A DNA stretch of 64,000 nt from an uncultured Lachnospira sp. (GTDB lineage Bacteria > Bacillota > Clostridia > Lachnospirales > Lachnospiraceae): NCBI GenBank assembly GCA_910589305.1, contig CAJUTV010000006.1, positions 124,001 through 188,000 of the forward strand, in the 5' to 3' direction. Positions 62,175 to 64,000 of this stretch are shown piece after piece. How positions within the stretch are numbered: position 1 is the first letter of the stretch; each line of letters starts with the position of its first letter. The notes under the pieces were generated by a model. It was given only the letters and a program-made list of their open reading frames with translations. It made no database searches and was not told where the DNA came from. The translations under genes were made by a program, and so were the position numbers.

Positions 62175-63520
62175 AAAGACTTCGTTCAATTTTTATGAGG
62201 TATATTTTAATTGTCGCAGTCGGTGTCTTATGTATTATCTTTGTAAACATATGGATATATATGAGTGCTATAAAAACGGATGTGATTTACTCCACCGTTG
62301 AAATTGAAAAAATAGTAAATGAAGTTAAGGAAGAATTGCAAGTATCTTCCGAGTTTTCATCGAATGCGATACCTTCCTTTGTCGAATATGCATGGTTTGA
62401 TTTGAATGGAAATTTGAAGCAAAGTTCGCTTAAATCAAGCGATGCTAAATTGCTTTGGGAGAGTTGCATTGTAAATCAAAAAGAAAGTGAGAGTCCATAT
62501 CGTTTTTCATTAGTTAAACGAGAGGATGCTATAATAATACTCCGCTATCGCTTTACTGCTCAATTTAGTAACCCTGTTTTCAGAAAGATAATCCCAGTAG
62601 CAGATTTGTTTGCAGTAATAGTCAGCTTGATTGAAGTAATTGTGTTGCTATTCATAATCTCTTATTTCTTCGGAAAATATACAGGCAAAAAAATTGAAAA
62701 ATTACTTACCGTTACACAGAAAATTAAAGAGCAGGATTTAGACTTTACCATTGATAATAGCGGCATTTTTGAAATTAACCAAGCATTAAATGCGTTAGAC
62801 GATATGAAAATAGCATTAAAAAATTCACTTGCGGAACAATGGAACGCCAATAAAGTCCAGCAGGAACAGATTTCAGCGTTGGCACATGATTTGAAAACGC
62901 CTTTGACTATTATATGGGGAAATACTGATTTGCTTTATGATACAGTGCTTAACGATGAACAGAAAGAATGTGCAGATTTTATTCAGAACAGTTCTATTCA
63001 AATGCAAAAATATATTCAAACTTTGATAGAAGTAGCCAAAACAAACAAAGCATTTATATTTCAACAGCAAAGTGTAAATACAACAGACTTCTTGATTGAG
63101 CTTAAAAAGCGAGCAAAAGGATTGTGTTCAGCAAAGGGTATCTTTATTGATTATACCGAACATTATGAAACTACGCAAATAAATATAGACCAGACTCAAT
63201 TACTTCGTGCGTATGAAAATGTGCTCTCAAATGCGGTTGAACATACTCTTGAAAAGGAAACCATTTTTCTAAGAATTGTGGAAGAACACAAATACTTGAA
63301 AATAATTGTCCGTGATATGGGAAATGGTTTTTCGTCAGAAGCACTAAAGCGTGCAATAGAACAATTTTACATGGATGACGATAGCCGAAGTTCAAAATCG
63401 CATTATGGAATAGGTCTTTACACAGCCGATACTATTATTAAGCATCACAATGGACAACTTATTTTGAGTAACGATGATATAACGGGCGGTGCTATAGTTA
63501 CAATAGCAATTCCAGTCTGA
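62165..63520 (+). CDS. Sensor histidine kinase (LanK/CprK-like)
   Basis: 451 residues with two membrane segments (about 9-30 and 145-168) around a short external domain, a HAMP-like linker, HisKA SALAHDLKTPLTIIWGNTD with His near 242, and HATPase (NVLSNAVEHT, DMGNGF, YGIGLYTADTI). Partner of the preceding regulator. Small-loop kinases of this type sense membrane-acting peptides with their transporter. Followed by a strong terminator. Confidence 0.93.
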   Translation: MGVKRLRSIFMRYILIVAVGVLCIIFVNIWIYMSAIKTDVIYSTVEIEKIVNEVKEELQVSSEFSSNAIPSFVEYAWFDLNGNLKQSSLKSSDAKLLWESCIVNQKESESPYRFSLVKREDAIIILRYRFTAQFSNPVFRKIIPVADLFAVIVSLIEVIVLLFIISYFFGKYTGKKIEKLLTVTQKIKEQDLDFTIDNSGIFEINQALNALDDMKIALKNSLAEQWNANKVQQEQISALAHDLKTPLTIIWGNTDLLYDTVLNDEQKECADFIQNSSIQMQKYIQTLIEVAKTNKAFIFQQQSVNTTDFLIELKKRAKGLCSAKGIFIDYTEHYETTQINIDQTQLLRAYENVLSNAVEHTLEKETIFLRIVEEHKYLKIIVRDMGNGFSSEALKRAIEQFYMDDDSRSSKSHYGIGLYTADTIIKHHNGQLILSNDDITGGAIVTIAIPV

Positions 63521-63553
63521 AAAAGTGGACGAGATATATATCGTCCACTTTTT
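63521..63553 (+). terminator. Terminator after the sensor kinase
   Basis: AAAGTGGACGA / TCGTCCACTTT (perfect 11-bp stem) followed by a T-run, starting 1 nt after the stop. Confidence 0.92.
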
Positions 63554-63557
63554 TTGC

Positions 63558-63580
63558 AAATCTTTATAAAATCTTCAAAA
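63558..63580 (+). promoter_or_regulatory. Predicted response-regulator operator O2
   Basis: ATCTT at 63560 and 63571 (11-bp step) in ATCTTTAT-AA-AATCTTCAAAA: 20 of 21 positions equal O1 at 59057. Places the downstream metallophosphoesterase gene in the same regulon, even though a terminator separates it from the kinase. CTGTATTT/AAATACAG near 63629-63654 forms a further hairpin. Confidence 0.65.
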
Positions 63581-63713
63581 ATAACCAGTAATATTTTGAA
63601 CATGAAAGGTTGAACTGCTGATTATCCGAAGCAGGAGCTGTATTTAAGACTATTCTAAGAGATAAAAAATACAGACTAATTTACAGCAGTAGAATGAAAG
63701 GACTGAGGATACC

Positions 63714-64000
63714 ATGAAAAAAAGATTACTTAAAAGAACTTTAATTTCTGCACTGATTGTCCTTTTACTTATTTTAATTATCTGGACTATCTGGTGCAAT
63801 TCAGCTTTGATGATAAGTACAACTACTGTTTCAAGTAGCTATATTCCTTCTGCATTTAACGGGTTTCGGATTGCTCAAGTATCAGACTTGCACAATGCGG
63901 TATTGGGGAAGGATAATGCAGAGTTGTTACAAGCACTGTCCGAATATGAGCCAAATATTATAGTGATAACAGGAGATTTAGTTGATGCGGAACATACTGA
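63714..64000 (+). CDS. Metallophosphoesterase, partial at the window end
   Basis: N-terminal 95 codons only. A signal anchor (about 8-28: LISALIVLLLILIIWTIW), then FNGFRIAQVSDLHN with the first metal-binding Asp-x-His, and NIIVITGDLVD with the GD(L/V)D motif of calcineurin-like phosphoesterases (YkuE/YaeI type). GAGGAT lies 5 nt before the ATG. It has its own predicted operator O2. Continues past the window. Confidence 0.88.
   Translation, partial: MKKRLLKRTLISALIVLLLILIIWTIWCNSALMISTTTVSSSYIPSAFNGFRIAQVSDLHNAVLGKDNAELLQALSEYEPNIIVITGDLVDAEHT

Overview
The window is low-GC, AT-rich DNA with short intergenic gaps, strong AGGAGG-type ribosome sites and occasional TTG/GTG starts. Gene content (type II-A CRISPR-Cas, NADAR, YitT, VanZ, CPBP and YccF proteins, uronate catabolism, LanFEG/CprABC-type peptide resistance) points to an anaerobic Firmicute, most likely a gut Clostridia/Lachnospiraceae-type organism. 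No rRNA or intact tRNA is present, so this placement is inference.

Layout. 0.3-9.5 kb: helicase-nuclease fusion, orphan methyltransferase, TcdA-type enzyme, DUF5131 protein, hybrid sensor kinase, YbjQ and YitT proteins. 9.6-12.1 kb: a compact NAD-salvage operon nrtR-pnuC-nadR. 12.4-15.6 kb: patatin, GNAT, DUF4180 and a DMT exporter leading into an FtsX-type ABC transporter (15.6-18.9 kb). 19-25.5 kb: small accessory genes (two lipoproteins, P-loop kinase plus GNAT, CPBP protease, YccF, VanZ, a protein starting with a GADGPT motif, NADAR). 25.8-27.5 kb: a chemoreceptor. 28-34.5 kb: a complete type II-A CRISPR-Cas locus (cas9-cas1-cas2-csn2, a short array, and a divergent tracrRNA with its own promoter). 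34.9-39.2 kb: a MarR-controlled operon of alcohol dehydrogenase, aldehyde dehydrogenase and a membrane-anchored Ntn amidase. 39.8-44.4 kb: Rrf2, cupin, MATE, GNAT, MerR/TipAS. 44.7-48.3 kb: an McrBC-type restriction operon led by a helix-turn-helix protein. 48.6-51.4 kb: GH63-like glycosidase with a divergent AraC regulator. 51.6-57.2 kb: a uronate operon (RraA, split UxaA, SDR, UxaC) divergent from a GntR/FCD regulator with clear palindromic operators. 57.7 kb to the end: the edge of an integrated element, consisting of the 3' 45 nt of tRNA-Arg(CCU) as an attachment-site remnant, an integrase C-terminal stub fused by deletion to a truncated XRE gene, then a LanFEG/CprABC-like transporter with its own two-component system and a partial metallophosphoesterase that shares the same predicted response-regulator operator.

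Three multi-copy non-coding families run through the intergenic DNA. The first is a leader of about 100-130 nt that ends in the ribosome site (...GCGCAGAAATGAGGA) directly in front of at least four unrelated genes, with mutually exclusive hairpins; it is the least explained structure here. The second is a family of about 110 bp palindromic repeats with three hairpins. The third is an A+T-rich inverted repeat placed before two unrelated genes. The defence content (Cas9, McrBC, the helicase-nuclease) is spread over separate sites rather than forming one island.
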